A DNA stretch of 64,000 nt from NCBI GenBank assembly GCA_016705245.1, contig JADIYM010000010.1, positions 119,691 through 183,690 of the forward strand, read 5' to 3'. The DNA comes from Blastocatellia bacterium. GTDB lineage: Bacteria > Acidobacteriota > Blastocatellia > UBA7656 > JADIYM01. The translations under genes were made by a program, and so were the position numbers. Each line of letters starts with the position of its first letter. Position 1 is the stretch's first letter. The notes under the pieces were generated by a model, which was not told where the DNA came from, searched no databases, and saw nothing but the letters and a program-made list of their open reading frames with translations. Of this stretch, positions 26,331 through 34,914 are shown piece after piece.

Positions 26331-26353
26331 ACATCGTTTCGAACGGTCGTAAC

Positions 26354-26387
26354 CGAAGGGCCGGGGGAGCAATCCCCCGGCCCTTCG
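26354..26387 (+). terminator. Hairpin terminator of the 23932 gene
   Basis: A 14-bp perfect stem, CGAAGGGCCGGGGG with CCCCCGGCCCTTCG, and AGCAAT loop. It is the duplicated counterpart of the hairpin at 23513-23540. Confidence 0.7.
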
Positions 26388-26402
26388 CGCGTCTGCGTGT
26401 GT

Positions 26403-26533
26403 GCACATTGCGCGAAGCGCTTTGGAGTGCGGCGTGAATCGCCGCTTTGGATTCAACTCGAGGACGCGAGCACCAGAGGAAATCCAAAGCGGCGATTCAC
26501 GCCACACTCCAAAGCGCTTCGCGCAAAATGTGC
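26403..26533. repeat. Long inverted repeat after paralogue 2
   Basis: Arms of about 50 nt beginning GCACATTGCGCGAAGCGC and ending with the complement GCGCAAAATGTGC. Nearly the same arms as at 23561-23682 but with an unrelated centre. Confidence 0.85.
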
Positions 26534-26540
26534 TTAGATC

Positions 26541-26569
26541 TTGCGTCCTGCCGGAATCGCGGCTAGCGT
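26541..26569 (+). promoter_or_regulatory. Candidate promoter of the 26629 metallopeptidase gene
   Basis: TTGCGT (26541-26546), a 17-nt spacer and TAGCGT (26564-26569). A hairpin (TTTCAGAGTCGG with CCGACTGAAA) lies at the start of the predicted 5' UTR. Confidence 0.5.
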
Positions 26570-26628
26570 TTCAGAGTCGGCTCCCCCCGACTGAAAGCAC
26601 CACCCACTGAAACCGCGGAGGTCGTTAC

Positions 26629-29178
26629 GTGAAGAAGTCCCTGGTCCGCTGCGTATTAGTTGCGCTCGTCGTCGGTATATCCATCGTCAGTCCGGTCTCG
26701 GCGACCCGACTCAAGTCCATTGCGCTCAACCCGGCGACCGACGCCGCGCCCCCCGCCGATCTCTGGCGCGAGATTGACGAGGCGTCGCTCGGGTCGGCAA
26801 AGGACGCCGACCGCCAGATCGTGCCGCAGCTGTACCGGGTCTTCGAGCTCGACGAGGCCTCGCTCGCCGAGACGCTCGACCGGGCACCATTGGAGTTCTC
26901 AGCCGCCGCGAAGACCGGCGCGCCGGTCGTGATGAACCTCCCGATGCCCGACGGCTCGATGCAGCGCTTCCGCATCCAGGAGTCGCCCGTGATGGAGCCC
27001 GCGCTCGCGGCCCGTCGCCCCGACCTGCGGACGTTCATCGCCCAGGGCATTGACGATCCGGCGGCTGCGATGCGCTTCGACCGCACGCCGGCCGGTTTTC
27101 ACGCGATGGTGCTGTCGCCGAACGGCACGGTCTTCGTCGATCCGTACCGGAAGAACGACACACGGACCTACATAAGCTACTACAAGCGCGACTATGTTCG
27201 GGACACGGGCTGGCGCTGCGACACGGTGGACGATCCGATCGACAGTGCGGCGTCCAAACTTGGTGACACGCGCGTCCCGTCGGGCTCGAACCTTCGCACG
27301 TACCGCCTGGCCCTTGCGTGTACGGGCGAATACGCGGCCTTCCATGGCGGCACGGTGCCGCTCGTCGAAACCGAGTACGTCACGCTCGTCAACCGCCTGA
27401 ACTCAGTTTACGAGGTCGATCTAGCGGTTCGAATGGTCCTCGTCGCAAACAACTCATCGGTCATCTTCACCAACTCGGCCACGGATCCTTACACGAACAG
27501 CAACGGCTCGACGATGCTCGGCCAGAACCAGACGACCTGTACCAACGTGATCGGGTCGGCCAATTATGATATCGGACACGTGGTCAGCACTGGAGGCGGA
27601 GGTGTGGCCGGACTTGGTGTCGTTTGCAACACCTCGAACAAAGCGCGCGGAGTCACGGGGCTTCCGTCACCCATCGGCGATGCCTTCTACATTGACTTCG
27701 TGGCGCACGAAATGGGCCACCAGTTCGCTGGCAGCCACACCTTCAATGGCAACGCGGGGAATTGCTCGGGCGGAAATCGGACCGCGAGCTCGGCTTACGA
27801 GGTCGGTAGCGGCTCGACGATTCAGGCTTACGCCGGAATATGCGGGGCACAGAACCTGCAGCCAAATTCTGACGCCTATTTCCACGCGCGAAGCTACGAT
27901 CAGATGGTTGCCTTCACGACGACCGGTAGTGGCAATTGTCCGGCACCGGTCGCGACCGGCAATAATCCGCCGGTGATCGACGCAGGGCCGGCCTTCACGA
28001 TTCCGGTGAGCACGCCATTTGAACTGACGGCAGCCAGCTACAGCGATCCCAACGGCGACGAGCTCACCTTCTGCTGGGAAGAGTTCGATCTCGGAGCGGC
28101 CGGTGCCGGCACAACCGACGACGGATCGGCCCCAATCCTTCGCTCGTTCAACCCGTCGACGAGCCCGACTCGTGTCTTCCCCAAGATCTCGAGCCTGGTG
28201 TGGAATGCCTTCCCTTACGGCGAGGTACTGCCCACGACGAATCGCACCATGACGTTCCGTTGCACGGCGCGCGACAACCGAGCGGGCGGCGGCGGCGTGG
28301 ATTGGGACACGACCACCGTCACCTCCTCGACCTCGGCCGGACCGTTCTCCGTCACGGCGCCGAACGCGGCAACAACCTTCGCTGGCGGCTCGGCGCAGAC
28401 GGTCTCCTGGAACGTCGCGAACACGAACGCGGCGCCGGTCAACACTGCCAACGTCTCGATCTTCCTTTCACTCGACGGCGGCAACTCGTTCCCGATCTGC
28501 CTGTTCGCTAACACGCCGAACGACGGCACCGAGCAGATCACGATCCCGAACGTGGCCACATCGATGGCGCGGATCAAGGTGAAGGGCGCCGGGAATATCT
28601 TCTTCGACATCTCGAACGCGAACTTCACGATCACGGCCGGGGCGAACGGCGGCGACAGCGCCGGTATCTGGTTTGCAGATTCGAGCGCCAATTTCCTGAG
28701 GAATTCGAATTCGGGGGGCGCCGCCGAGGTGATCTTCGGCTACGGCGCGGCACCGAGCACGCTCGTGCCGCTCGTCGGCGACTGGGACGGCAACCATACG
28801 GACACCGCGGGCCTGTACGACCCATCGACGGGCTTCTTCTTGCTGCGTAATTCCAACACCGGGGGTGGTGCCGATCTCATCTTCTCATTCGGCCCAGGCG
28901 GCGCGGGAATCATCCCGATCAAGGGAGACTGGGAAGGTGACGGGATCGACTCAGTTGGATTCTACGTCGCGTCGACAGGGTCCTTCTTCCTGAAGAACTC
29001 GAGTGCGATCGGTCCGCCTGTGCTTGTTTTCAACTTCGGTCCCGGCGGTGCATTTCTGCCGCTTGCCGGAGACTGGAACGGAGATAAGAACACGAATGCG
29101 GGCGGAGGTGCCGACGTCATCTTCGGGTTCGGTGCGCCTGGTGCGACTCCCATCACCGGCGACTGGGACGCGCTGTAG
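26629..29178 (+). CDS. Secreted reprolysin-type zinc metallopeptidase with shortened module B
   Basis: An exported protease of 849 residues. Signal peptide about 1-25, then a pro-region (about 30-215) with the inhibitor-like stretch of M12B-type bacterial peptidases (FHAMVLSPNGTVFVDPYRK). The catalytic domain is about 220-440 with zinc motif HEMGHQFAGSH starting at residue 360 (HExxHxxxxxH). A beta-sandwich region follows (about 445-680). C-terminal module B has three complete repeats; the fourth lacks its first half (GDWNGDKNTNAGGGADVIFG), which looks like an in-frame deletion between similar AAGAACACGAA sequences. The GTG start has GGAGG 7 nt upstream. It probably degrades extracellular protein, with module B as a binding or localisation element. 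Confidence 0.9.
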   Translation: MKKSLVRCVLVALVVGISIVSPVSATRLKSIALNPATDAAPPADLWREIDEASLGSAKDADRQIVPQLYRVFELDEASLAETLDRAPLEFSAAAKTGAPVVMNLPMPDGSMQRFRIQESPVMEPALAARRPDLRTFIAQGIDDPAAAMRFDRTPAGFHAMVLSPNGTVFVDPYRKNDTRTYISYYKRDYVRDTGWRCDTVDDPIDSAASKLGDTRVPSGSNLRTYRLALACTGEYAAFHGGTVPLVETEYVTLVNRLNSVYEVDLAVRMVLVANNSSVIFTNSATDPYTNSNGSTMLGQNQTTCTNVIGSANYDIGHVVSTGGGGVAGLGVVCNTSNKARGVTGLPSPIGDAFYIDFVAHEMGHQFAGSHTFNGNAGNCSGGNRTASSAYEVGSGSTIQAYAGICGAQNLQPNSDAYFHARSYDQMVAFTTTGSGNCPAPVATGNNPPVIDAGPAFTIPVSTPFELTAASYSDPNGDELTFCWEEFDLGAAGAGTTDDGSAPILRSFNPSTSPTRVFPKISSLVWNAFPYGEVLPTTNRTMTFRCTARDNRAGGGGVDWDTTTVTSSTSAGPFSVTAPNAATTFAGGSAQTVSWNVANTNAAPVNTANVSIFLSLDGGNSFPICLFANTPNDGTEQITIPNVATSMARIKVKGAGNIFFDISNANFTITAGANGGDSAGIWFADSSANFLRNSNSGGAAEVIFGYGAAPSTLVPLVGDWDGNHTDTAGLYDPSTGFFLLRNSNTGGGADLIFSFGPGGAGIIPIKGDWEGDGIDSVGFYVASTGSFFLKNSSAIGPPVLVFNFGPGGAFLPLAGDWNGDKNTNAGGGADVIFGFGAPGATPITGDWDAL

Positions 29179-29202
29179 CCGGCGCTCCCGGATCTCGAGT
29201 CG

Positions 29203-29234
29203 CGAAGGGCCGCCGGGCAACCGGCGGCCCTTCG
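29203..29234 (+). terminator. Hairpin terminator of the metallopeptidase gene
   Basis: A 14-bp perfect stem, CGAAGGGCCGCCGG with CCGGCGGCCCTTCG, capped by a GCAA tetraloop, 24 nt after the stop. It is of the same GGGCC...GGCCCTTCG type as other hairpins here, without a U run. Confidence 0.72.
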
Positions 29235-29273
29235 CACGTCCGCGGCCGCGGCACGCGCCTGCTCGCGAGCCGC

Positions 29274-29302
29274 TTCACTTGAAGATGGTGATCGTCTACA
29301 CT
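29274..29302 (+). promoter_or_regulatory. Candidate promoter of the 29361 gene
   Basis: TTCACT (29274-29279), a 17-nt spacer and TACACT (29297-29302). Confidence 0.4.
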
Positions 29303-29360
29303 CGGCGACAATACGGTGGCCCCGTGCCCGAAGCCCCTCAGCGCCCGAGAGGAAGCCCCA

Positions 29361-30773
29361 ATGGAGAATCCCACCGACCTTTGGCTCGTCGAAATCGACG
29401 GCCAGCAATATGAAGCCGACACCGATACCGTCAAGCAGTGGATCCTCGACGGGTACGTGACGACGCAGACTCGGGTGCAGAAGGGATCCCTCAAGCCGAT
29501 CGAGGCTGGCAGGGCGCCGGCCTTCCGGGCACTCTTCTCTGGCTACGATCCCAGCGCGACCTTGCCGACCGACCAGGTCTCACCTTATCCCACGGCTACG
29601 GGCACGTCGTGGGGCGGCGGCGATGCGACGTCCGGGAGCTCCTGGGACCAGGGAACCTCGGCGGACACTTCCTGGACGAAGGCTTCGGGGGCGACGCGCT
29701 CCTCCTACGACACCATGCACGGGACCGAAGCCGGGTGGCAGCAGGATTCCGGGACGATGTACTCGGAGCCGGCATCGGCGCCGACATACGGATCACCCGT
29801 CAGCGGCGCATACGGCCAGCAACAGGCGGGGGCTGCCGGAACCTGCGTGACCCACACCACGGCACCCGCGAAGTTCATGTGCCAGGGCTGCCGGGCCTCG
29901 CTGTGCGGCGCCTGCGTCAAGCGCTACAGCAATACCGCCGTCTGCATGTTGTGCGGACAGCTCTGCCGGCCCTACGCGCAGGCCACCGAGCAACTCAAGA
30001 AGAGTGCGGACCGTTACTCGGGCTTCGGGATGAACGACTTTGCCGCGGCAATTGTCTATCCGTTCAAGGACCCGATCGCGATGATCTTCGCGGGACTCCT
30101 TTACGGCATTGTCACGCTGTTCGGCTGGTACGGCATGGCGCTCGGCGCCGGCCTCCTGTTCGGGTACATCTCGAACACGATCCGTCGCGTCGCTCGCGGC
30201 CGCTACGAAGACGGCCCGGCGCCCGACCTGAGCGATCCGATCGACCTCATCTGGGACGCAGCCAAGACCGGCATCGCGGTCATGCTCATATCGTTTGGAC
30301 CGCTGATCGCGGTGATCACCATCGGTATCGGGCAGGTTCCAAGCTTCATGGACGAGGAAGGCGGCGTGAGCCTTGCGGCCATCGGCGCGTGGGGCGTCGC
30401 ACTTCTCCTCGCTCTGCTCTGGGCGATCTTCTACTACCCGATGGCGCTTCTCGTGGCCGGGTACACCGCGGACTTCGTGTCGACGATCAACCCGCTCGTC
30501 GGGCTCGTGACGATGTGGAAGATGGGCAGTGCTTACGTGAAGGCGTATTTCATGTGCGTCCTCGTCTTCGTCGCCGGAGCCGTGATGAACGGCATCTTCG
30601 GTCTGATTGAACCTCTCGCTATGACGTTGGGATCGGTTGCACAGGGATTCGGCGTGCTGACCATGAACATTCTGCAGTCGATGGTCGAGTTCTTCATCAG
30701 CATCATGATGGCCGCGATCCTCGGGCTGGCGGTCTACAAGCGCGCAGACGAGCTGGACGTCTACATCAACTGA
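29361..30773 (+). CDS. Multi-pass membrane protein with GYF-like N-terminus and zinc-finger
   Basis: A 470-residue protein. Residues about 3-55 resemble small GYF_2-type domains (DLWLVEIDGQQYEADTDTVK). A Ser/Thr/Gly/Tyr-rich disordered linker (about 60-160) leads to a Cys/His cluster (about 165-210: CVTH, CQGC, CGAC, CMLC, CGQLC) resembling a B-box zinc-binding domain. A membrane domain with about five or six helices follows (about 240-460), similar in feel to DUF4013-type proteins. The combination suggests a membrane sensor or scaffold rather than a transporter; no function can be assigned. The ATG at 29361 has GAGAGGAAG upstream. It is monocistronic between a terminator and a repeat. Confidence 0.78.
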   Translation: MENPTDLWLVEIDGQQYEADTDTVKQWILDGYVTTQTRVQKGSLKPIEAGRAPAFRALFSGYDPSATLPTDQVSPYPTATGTSWGGGDATSGSSWDQGTSADTSWTKASGATRSSYDTMHGTEAGWQQDSGTMYSEPASAPTYGSPVSGAYGQQQAGAAGTCVTHTTAPAKFMCQGCRASLCGACVKRYSNTAVCMLCGQLCRPYAQATEQLKKSADRYSGFGMNDFAAAIVYPFKDPIAMIFAGLLYGIVTLFGWYGMALGAGLLFGYISNTIRRVARGRYEDGPAPDLSDPIDLIWDAAKTGIAVMLISFGPLIAVITIGIGQVPSFMDEEGGVSLAAIGAWGVALLLALLWAIFYYPMALLVAGYTADFVSTINPLVGLVTMWKMGSAYVKAYFMCVLVFVAGAVMNGIFGLIEPLAMTLGSVAQGFGVLTMNILQSMVEFFISIMMAAILGLAVYKRADELDVYIN

Positions 30774-30784
30774 GTCACTCGGTG

Positions 30785-30921
30785 AGCTCGGTGCCTCAGC
30801 GACTCCGTGGCTCTGTGTGCGAAGCTCCCATCAAAGTCGGGAAGAGCTTCGCACACAGAGACGCAGAGACGCAGAGGCACGGAGCGCACGGAGCGCACGG
30901 AGCGCACGGAGCGCACAGAGG
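30785..30921. repeat. Palindromic repeat, family R1 (copy d), with tandem 9-mers
   Basis: GGCTCTGTGTGCGAAGCT pairs with AGCTTCGCACACAGAG, followed by ACGCAGAGACGCAGAGGCA and the tandem block at 30880-30915. It lies between convergent genes, so it may terminate both. Confidence 0.78.
30880..30915 (+). repeat. Four tandem copies of the 9-mer CGGAGCGCA
   Basis: CGGAGCGCA is repeated exactly four times and then breaks into CAGAGG. Copy number could vary by slippage. Confidence 0.9.
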
Positions 30922-31662
30922 CTACAGCTTCGCCGCTGCCTCCCGATCGAGGATCCATCGCAATTGTCCACGCGAAGGCTTCACCGTCTGGGACGGAAGC
31001 CGGTCAGGCTCATACGGGCCCGCGATGACCTGCGGGAGCACGTCCACCTTCGACGCGCCGGCCACGAGGAACTGCACTTCGGCGGCGTTGTTCAATACGA
31101 CCGGAGTCATCGTTATCCGGTGCTGCTGGAACTTCTCGACCCAGACGGCCACCACGAGACGCTCGGACTCGTGCATCGCCGTCGTTCCAGGGAACATCGA
31201 CGCGGTGTGGCCATCGTCGCCGAGACCGAGATGGATGAGGTCGAAACTCGGAACACCCTCCGCACCGAGTCCGAAGGCCTCGCGCAGTTCTCCGGCATAG
31301 ATCTCGGCCACTTCGTCCGGCGTTCCCGCCTCCGTGCGGACACGATGGACGTTGGTCTCGGGAATGGAGAGTTTCGAGAGCAGCGCGCCGTTCGTCATAC
31401 CGTAGTTGCTGTCGGGATGATCCTTCGGAACCCCGCGCTCGTCGCCCCAGAACAGGTGCACGTGATCCCAATCCACGCGGTCGCGCCACACGTCCGAGGC
31501 GAGCAACTCGAATAGGGCCTTCGGCGTCGAGCCTCCGGACAATGCGACCATGAACCGGCCGCGCTCGGAGATGGCAGCGTCGGCGAGTTCGACGAATCGA
31601 TTCGCGGCTTCGAGGTTGAGCGCGTCGCGATCGGCGCAGACGATAATGTCGGGCTGGCTCAC
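30922..31662 (-). CDS. pgl: 6-phosphogluconolactonase
   Basis: This 246-residue cytoplasmic enzyme (DevB/Pgl type) hydrolyses 6-phosphogluconolactone in the oxidative pentose phosphate pathway. Signatures are FMVALSGGSTPKALFELL (about 37-54), VHLFWGDERGVPKDHPDSNY and LIHLGLGDDGHTASMFPG, the last carrying catalytic and phosphate-binding residues. It starts at GTG with AGGAGG upstream. It is separated from the transketolase and kinase genes by a lipoprotein gene on the other strand and by repeats, so it is near them but not in their operon. Confidence 0.94.
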   Translation of the reverse strand: MSQPDIIVCADRDALNLEAANRFVELADAAISERGRFMVALSGGSTPKALFELLASDVWRDRVDWDHVHLFWGDERGVPKDHPDSNYGMTNGALLSKLSIPETNVHRVRTEAGTPDEVAEIYAGELREAFGLGAEGVPSFDLIHLGLGDDGHTASMFPGTTAMHESERLVVAVWVEKFQQHRITMTPVVLNNAAEVQFLVAGASKVDVLPQVIAGPYEPDRLPSQTVKPSRGQLRWILDREAAAKL

Positions 31663-31891
31663 GGTGGGGGTCCTCCTGATTCGATGGCATGACGTCGATG
31701 TGGCCGCGAGTCTAAACCTCGCACCTCGGATTGGCCAAGACGGATCGTCGCAGCTCGACGATGCTTGACTTGAACGCTCTCTCGGGGCATCGTTCGGCGT
31801 CCCACCTCCTGCCTCCTTGCACCCGGTCTCTCGCGCGCGCGGCCACCGGTCCTCCGAGACAGGGAATCACTTCAATTCAGGAGATACTTAC

Positions 31892-32491
31892 GTGAGAAAG
31901 CTCTACACGCTTCTGGCACTGTCCCTTGTAATGTGCACGGCGATTGCGTGCGGCGGAGGTATGGGCACGGCGCCTGCGAACGCCAATGCCAATAAGCCTG
32001 CCACCTCGAATGCGGCGCCTGCAACGAACACCGCCGCGACGAACACGACCGCGACAGCAGGCACTTCCGACGAAGGCGAGTTGTTCAGCCACCAGGAGGG
32101 CGGCCTGTCGTTTGTGGTCCCGAAGGGCTGGAAATTCGAGCCCGAGGGCGATCAGGGCGTCATCACGACACCTGACGAGAGCCTTGCCATCTTCGTGATC
32201 GTGTCTAGCGAAGACTCGCTCGATGCCACCGTGAAAGCGCTCGATGACGAGGTTGGAAAGATCATCCAGAACGCGAAGGTCACCAACGACGCGCGCCAAC
32301 AGGATGTGAACGGAATGCCCGGAATCGCAATTGGCGGGACCGGCGTTGTCGAAGGTGAGAACGTGCAGTGGTCCGTCGACATCCTCCAGGCGAAGAAGCC
32401 GGTGATCTTCCTCTCGGTGGCGAACGAGGAAGGCAACAAGAAGCACTTCGAGGGCTTCAAGAAGTTCGCCTCGAGCATCAAGAAGCTGTAG
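31892..32491 (+). CDS. Lipoprotein of unknown function
   Basis: A 199-residue lipoprotein. The signal ends in the lipobox TAIAC with Cys at residue 20, followed by a Gly/Ala/Asn/Thr-rich tether (about 21-65). The mature domain (about 68-199) starts FSHQEGGLSFVVPKGWKFEP, a pattern seen in small periplasmic PsbP/DUF1795-like domains, and ends KKHFEGFKKFASSIKKL. The GTG start has AGGAG 8 nt upstream; an in-frame ATG at 31817 would place 25 unlikely residues before the signal. Function unknown. Confidence 0.82.
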   Translation: MRKLYTLLALSLVMCTAIACGGGMGTAPANANANKPATSNAAPATNTAATNTTATAGTSDEGELFSHQEGGLSFVVPKGWKFEPEGDQGVITTPDESLAIFVIVSSEDSLDATVKALDDEVGKIIQNAKVTNDARQQDVNGMPGIAIGGTGVVEGENVQWSVDILQAKKPVIFLSVANEEGNKKHFEGFKKFASSIKKL

Positions 32492-32562
32492 GACGACGGG
32501 CTTACCGAGACGCTCACGGAGATGTCACGTGATCCGTGACGACACTGACATTGCACGCCTCA

Positions 32563-32675
32563 CGCATCAGTACCGTGCGCGGTAGCGCACGGGTCGGTCC
32601 CGAGTACAGGCTACCGCCTTGCGGCGGGCCCTCCGGGAGTCTGACCCGTGCGCTACCGCGCACGGTACTGATGCG
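32563..32675. repeat. Long inverted repeat (R2-related)
   Basis: Left arm CGCATCAGTACCGTGCGCGG plus TAGCGCACGGGTC is mirrored almost perfectly at 32641-32675. The 45-nt centre is GC-rich. With the next repeat it fills the 378-nt gap downstream of the lipoprotein gene. Confidence 0.85.
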
Positions 32676-32709
32676 TTGGTGCGTACTCGGCCCTCAGATT
32701 TACAAGTCT

Positions 32710-32836
32710 GTCCGCAGGCCGCTCGCTACCGCTCGCGGTTCTGATGCTCGGCCGCACACTCTGCGGACATCGTCGCGCGAGACATCGACGGCCGTGAGTT
32801 TCAGAACCGCGAGCGGTAGCAAGCCGGCCTGCGGAC
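32710..32836. repeat. Inverted repeat, family R2 (copy b)
   Basis: GTCCGCAGGCCGCTCGCTAC and CGCTCGCGGTTCTGA are mirrored by TCAGAACCGCGAGCGGTAGC and CCGGCCTGCGGAC. Confidence 0.82.
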
Positions 32837-32869
32837 GGTCGTCACCCACGCTGCTTCCGAACCGAACAC

Positions 32870-34900
32870 CTACGACCCCTCGAGCACACCCTTAGCCACG
32901 GCCGCGACGTTCGCAGCCGTGAACCCGAACTCCCGCATTAGATCCTCGGCCGGCGCCGAAGCGCCAAACCCCTTCATGCAGACGGCCCGACCGCGCGTCC
33001 CGAGATACCGCTCCCAGCCGAATCCCCCCGCTGCCTCGACCACAACCCTCGCCGTCACGTCCGGCAACAGCACGCCATCCCGATATGCCGCCGGCTGACG
33101 CTCGAAAAGCTCCCAGCTCGGCATGCTGACGACGCGTGCCCGGATGTTGTCGATGGCGAGTATGTCGGCGGCCTCGAGCGCAACGCCGACCTCGGAACCC
33201 GTTCCGATCAGGATCACGTCCGGACCGCCGCCCTCGGCCTCGCGCAGAACGTACGCGCCGTTGGCGACCTCGGAAGCCGATCCGTGGGTCGCGCGGTCGA
33301 TGGTCCCGGTCTTCTGCCGCGTCAGCACGAGCGCAACCGGACCGCCGGAATGCGATGCAGCCACGCGCCACGCTTCGGCCGTCTCGTTCGCGTCGGCCGG
33401 TCGCAACACGATGAGGTTCGGAATCGAGCGCAGGGACGCGAGTTGTTCAATCGGCTGGTGCGTTGGTCCGTCCTCGCCAAGTCCGATCGAGTCGTGGGTG
33501 AAGACATAGACGACATGCTGCCCATGAGCGCCGCCAGCCGGATCGCGGGCTTCATGAAAGTCAGAGAAGATCAGGAACGTTCCGCCATAGGGAATAAACG
33601 CCTTCGACAGCGCCATGCCGTTGAGAATGGCGCCCATTGCGTGCTCGCGCACCCCAAAGTGCATGTTGCGCCCGGCGAAATTGCCTGCCTGCAGATGGTC
33701 CTCACCGTCGAGGTGGGTGTTGTTCGACCCGGCCAGGTCCGCCGATCCTCCAACGATCGCGGGCACGTTTCTGGCGATCGCGTTGAGCACCTGCCCCGAC
33801 GCCGCGCGCGTCGCCAGTCCCTTCCCCGGCGCAAACTCCGGAATGTCAGCATCCCAACCGTCGGGCAACAGCCTGCCCTCGAGCCGGTCCCGCAACTCCG
33901 ATGCGAGTCCCGGATGCGCCGCGGCATAGGCGTCAAACTCGGCAGCCCACGCCTCCTCGGCGACCCGGCCTCGCGCGACGGCCTCGCGGAAGTGCGCGAG
34001 CGCTTCCTCCGGAATGAAGAACGACGGCTCGAGCGGCCAGCCGAGGTTCTGCTTCGTCAGTCGCGTCTCCTCGTCACCGAGCGGCTCACCGTGCGCCTTG
34101 GCGGTATCCTGCCGGTTCGGACTTCCAAAGCCCAGGTGGGTGCGCGCGACGATCAGCGATGGACGCGTCGTCTCCGCCCGCGCCTTTCGAATGGCGTCGT
34201 CCACCTCGATCAGATTGTTTCCCTCGACGCGCTGGACGTGCCAGTCGTACGCGCGAAACCGGGCGCCGACGTCCTCGGTGAATGCGAGGTCCGTCGAACC
34301 CTCGATGGTGATCCTGTTATCGGAGTAGAGCACAACGAGCTTGCCGAGCTTCAGATGGCCGGCGAGGGACGCCGACTCGCTTGCGACGCCTTCCATCAGA
34401 TCGCCGTCACTGGCGATGACGTAGGTGAAGTTGTCGACGACCGGGTGCCCCGGACGGTTGTACCGCGCGGCGAGGTGCGCCTCGGCGATGGCCATGCCGA
34501 CGGCGTGCGAAAAGCCCTGACCGAGCGGTCCGGTCGTCACCTCAACGCCTGGCGCGTGGCCGAGCTCCGGATGTCCCGGTGTCTTGCTGCCCCACTGCCG
34601 GAAGTTCCGGATCTCGTCGAGCGACAGGTCGTAGCCCGTCAGGTGCAGCAGCGCGTAGAGCAGCATGCTGCCGTGTCCGGCAGAAAGTACGAATCGGTCG
34701 CGATTCGGCCACGCGGGGTTGCGAGGGTTAAACCGCAGAAAGCGCGTCCAGAGCACGTACGCCATCGCCGCCGAGTCCATCGGCATGCCCGGATGACCGG
34801 AATTGGACTGTTGGACGGCGTCGACCGCGAGCATGCGAATCGTGTTGATTCGAACCTGATCGAGATCTTCGGAGGGCGATGCCTCGGGACGTGAGACCAC
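32870..34900 (-). CDS. tkt: Transketolase
   Basis: This 676-residue thiamine-diphosphate enzyme transfers two-carbon units between sugar phosphates in the pentose phosphate pathway. Visible are QQSNSGHPGMPMDSAAMAYV (N-terminal His), LSAGHGSMLLYALL, the thiamine-diphosphate motif SDGDLMEGVASESASLAG with LYSDNRITIEG, and the Pyr-domain stretch FTHDSIGLGEDGPTHQPIEQ. Length is typical. It starts at GTG (34900), 9 nt after a GAGGAG that overlaps the stop of the upstream kinase gene, so the two are translationally linked. Longer in-frame starts lie inside the kinase gene and are less likely. Confidence 0.95.
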   Translation of the reverse strand: MVSRPEASPSEDLDQVRINTIRMLAVDAVQQSNSGHPGMPMDSAAMAYVLWTRFLRFNPRNPAWPNRDRFVLSAGHGSMLLYALLHLTGYDLSLDEIRNFRQWGSKTPGHPELGHAPGVEVTTGPLGQGFSHAVGMAIAEAHLAARYNRPGHPVVDNFTYVIASDGDLMEGVASESASLAGHLKLGKLVVLYSDNRITIEGSTDLAFTEDVGARFRAYDWHVQRVEGNNLIEVDDAIRKARAETTRPSLIVARTHLGFGSPNRQDTAKAHGEPLGDEETRLTKQNLGWPLEPSFFIPEEALAHFREAVARGRVAEEAWAAEFDAYAAAHPGLASELRDRLEGRLLPDGWDADIPEFAPGKGLATRAASGQVLNAIARNVPAIVGGSADLAGSNNTHLDGEDHLQAGNFAGRNMHFGVREHAMGAILNGMALSKAFIPYGGTFLIFSDFHEARDPAGGAHGQHVVYVFTHDSIGLGEDGPTHQPIEQLASLRSIPNLIVLRPADANETAEAWRVAASHSGGPVALVLTRQKTGTIDRATHGSASEVANGAYVLREAEGGGPDVILIGTGSEVGVALEAADILAIDNIRARVVSMPSWELFERQPAAYRDGVLLPDVTARVVVEAAGGFGWERYLGTRGRAVCMKGFGASAPAEDLMREFGFTAANVAAVAKGVLEGS

Positions 34901-34914
34901 GGTGCTGTTCTCCT

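Noticed and set aside
26530..26600. Reverse-strand GGACGCAAGATCTAAG resembling part of a GEMM riboswitch
   Set aside because: The GCAAAC strand and GAAA-capped stem are missing and no gene lies downstream on that strand; the sequence is accounted for by a forward promoter and hairpin.
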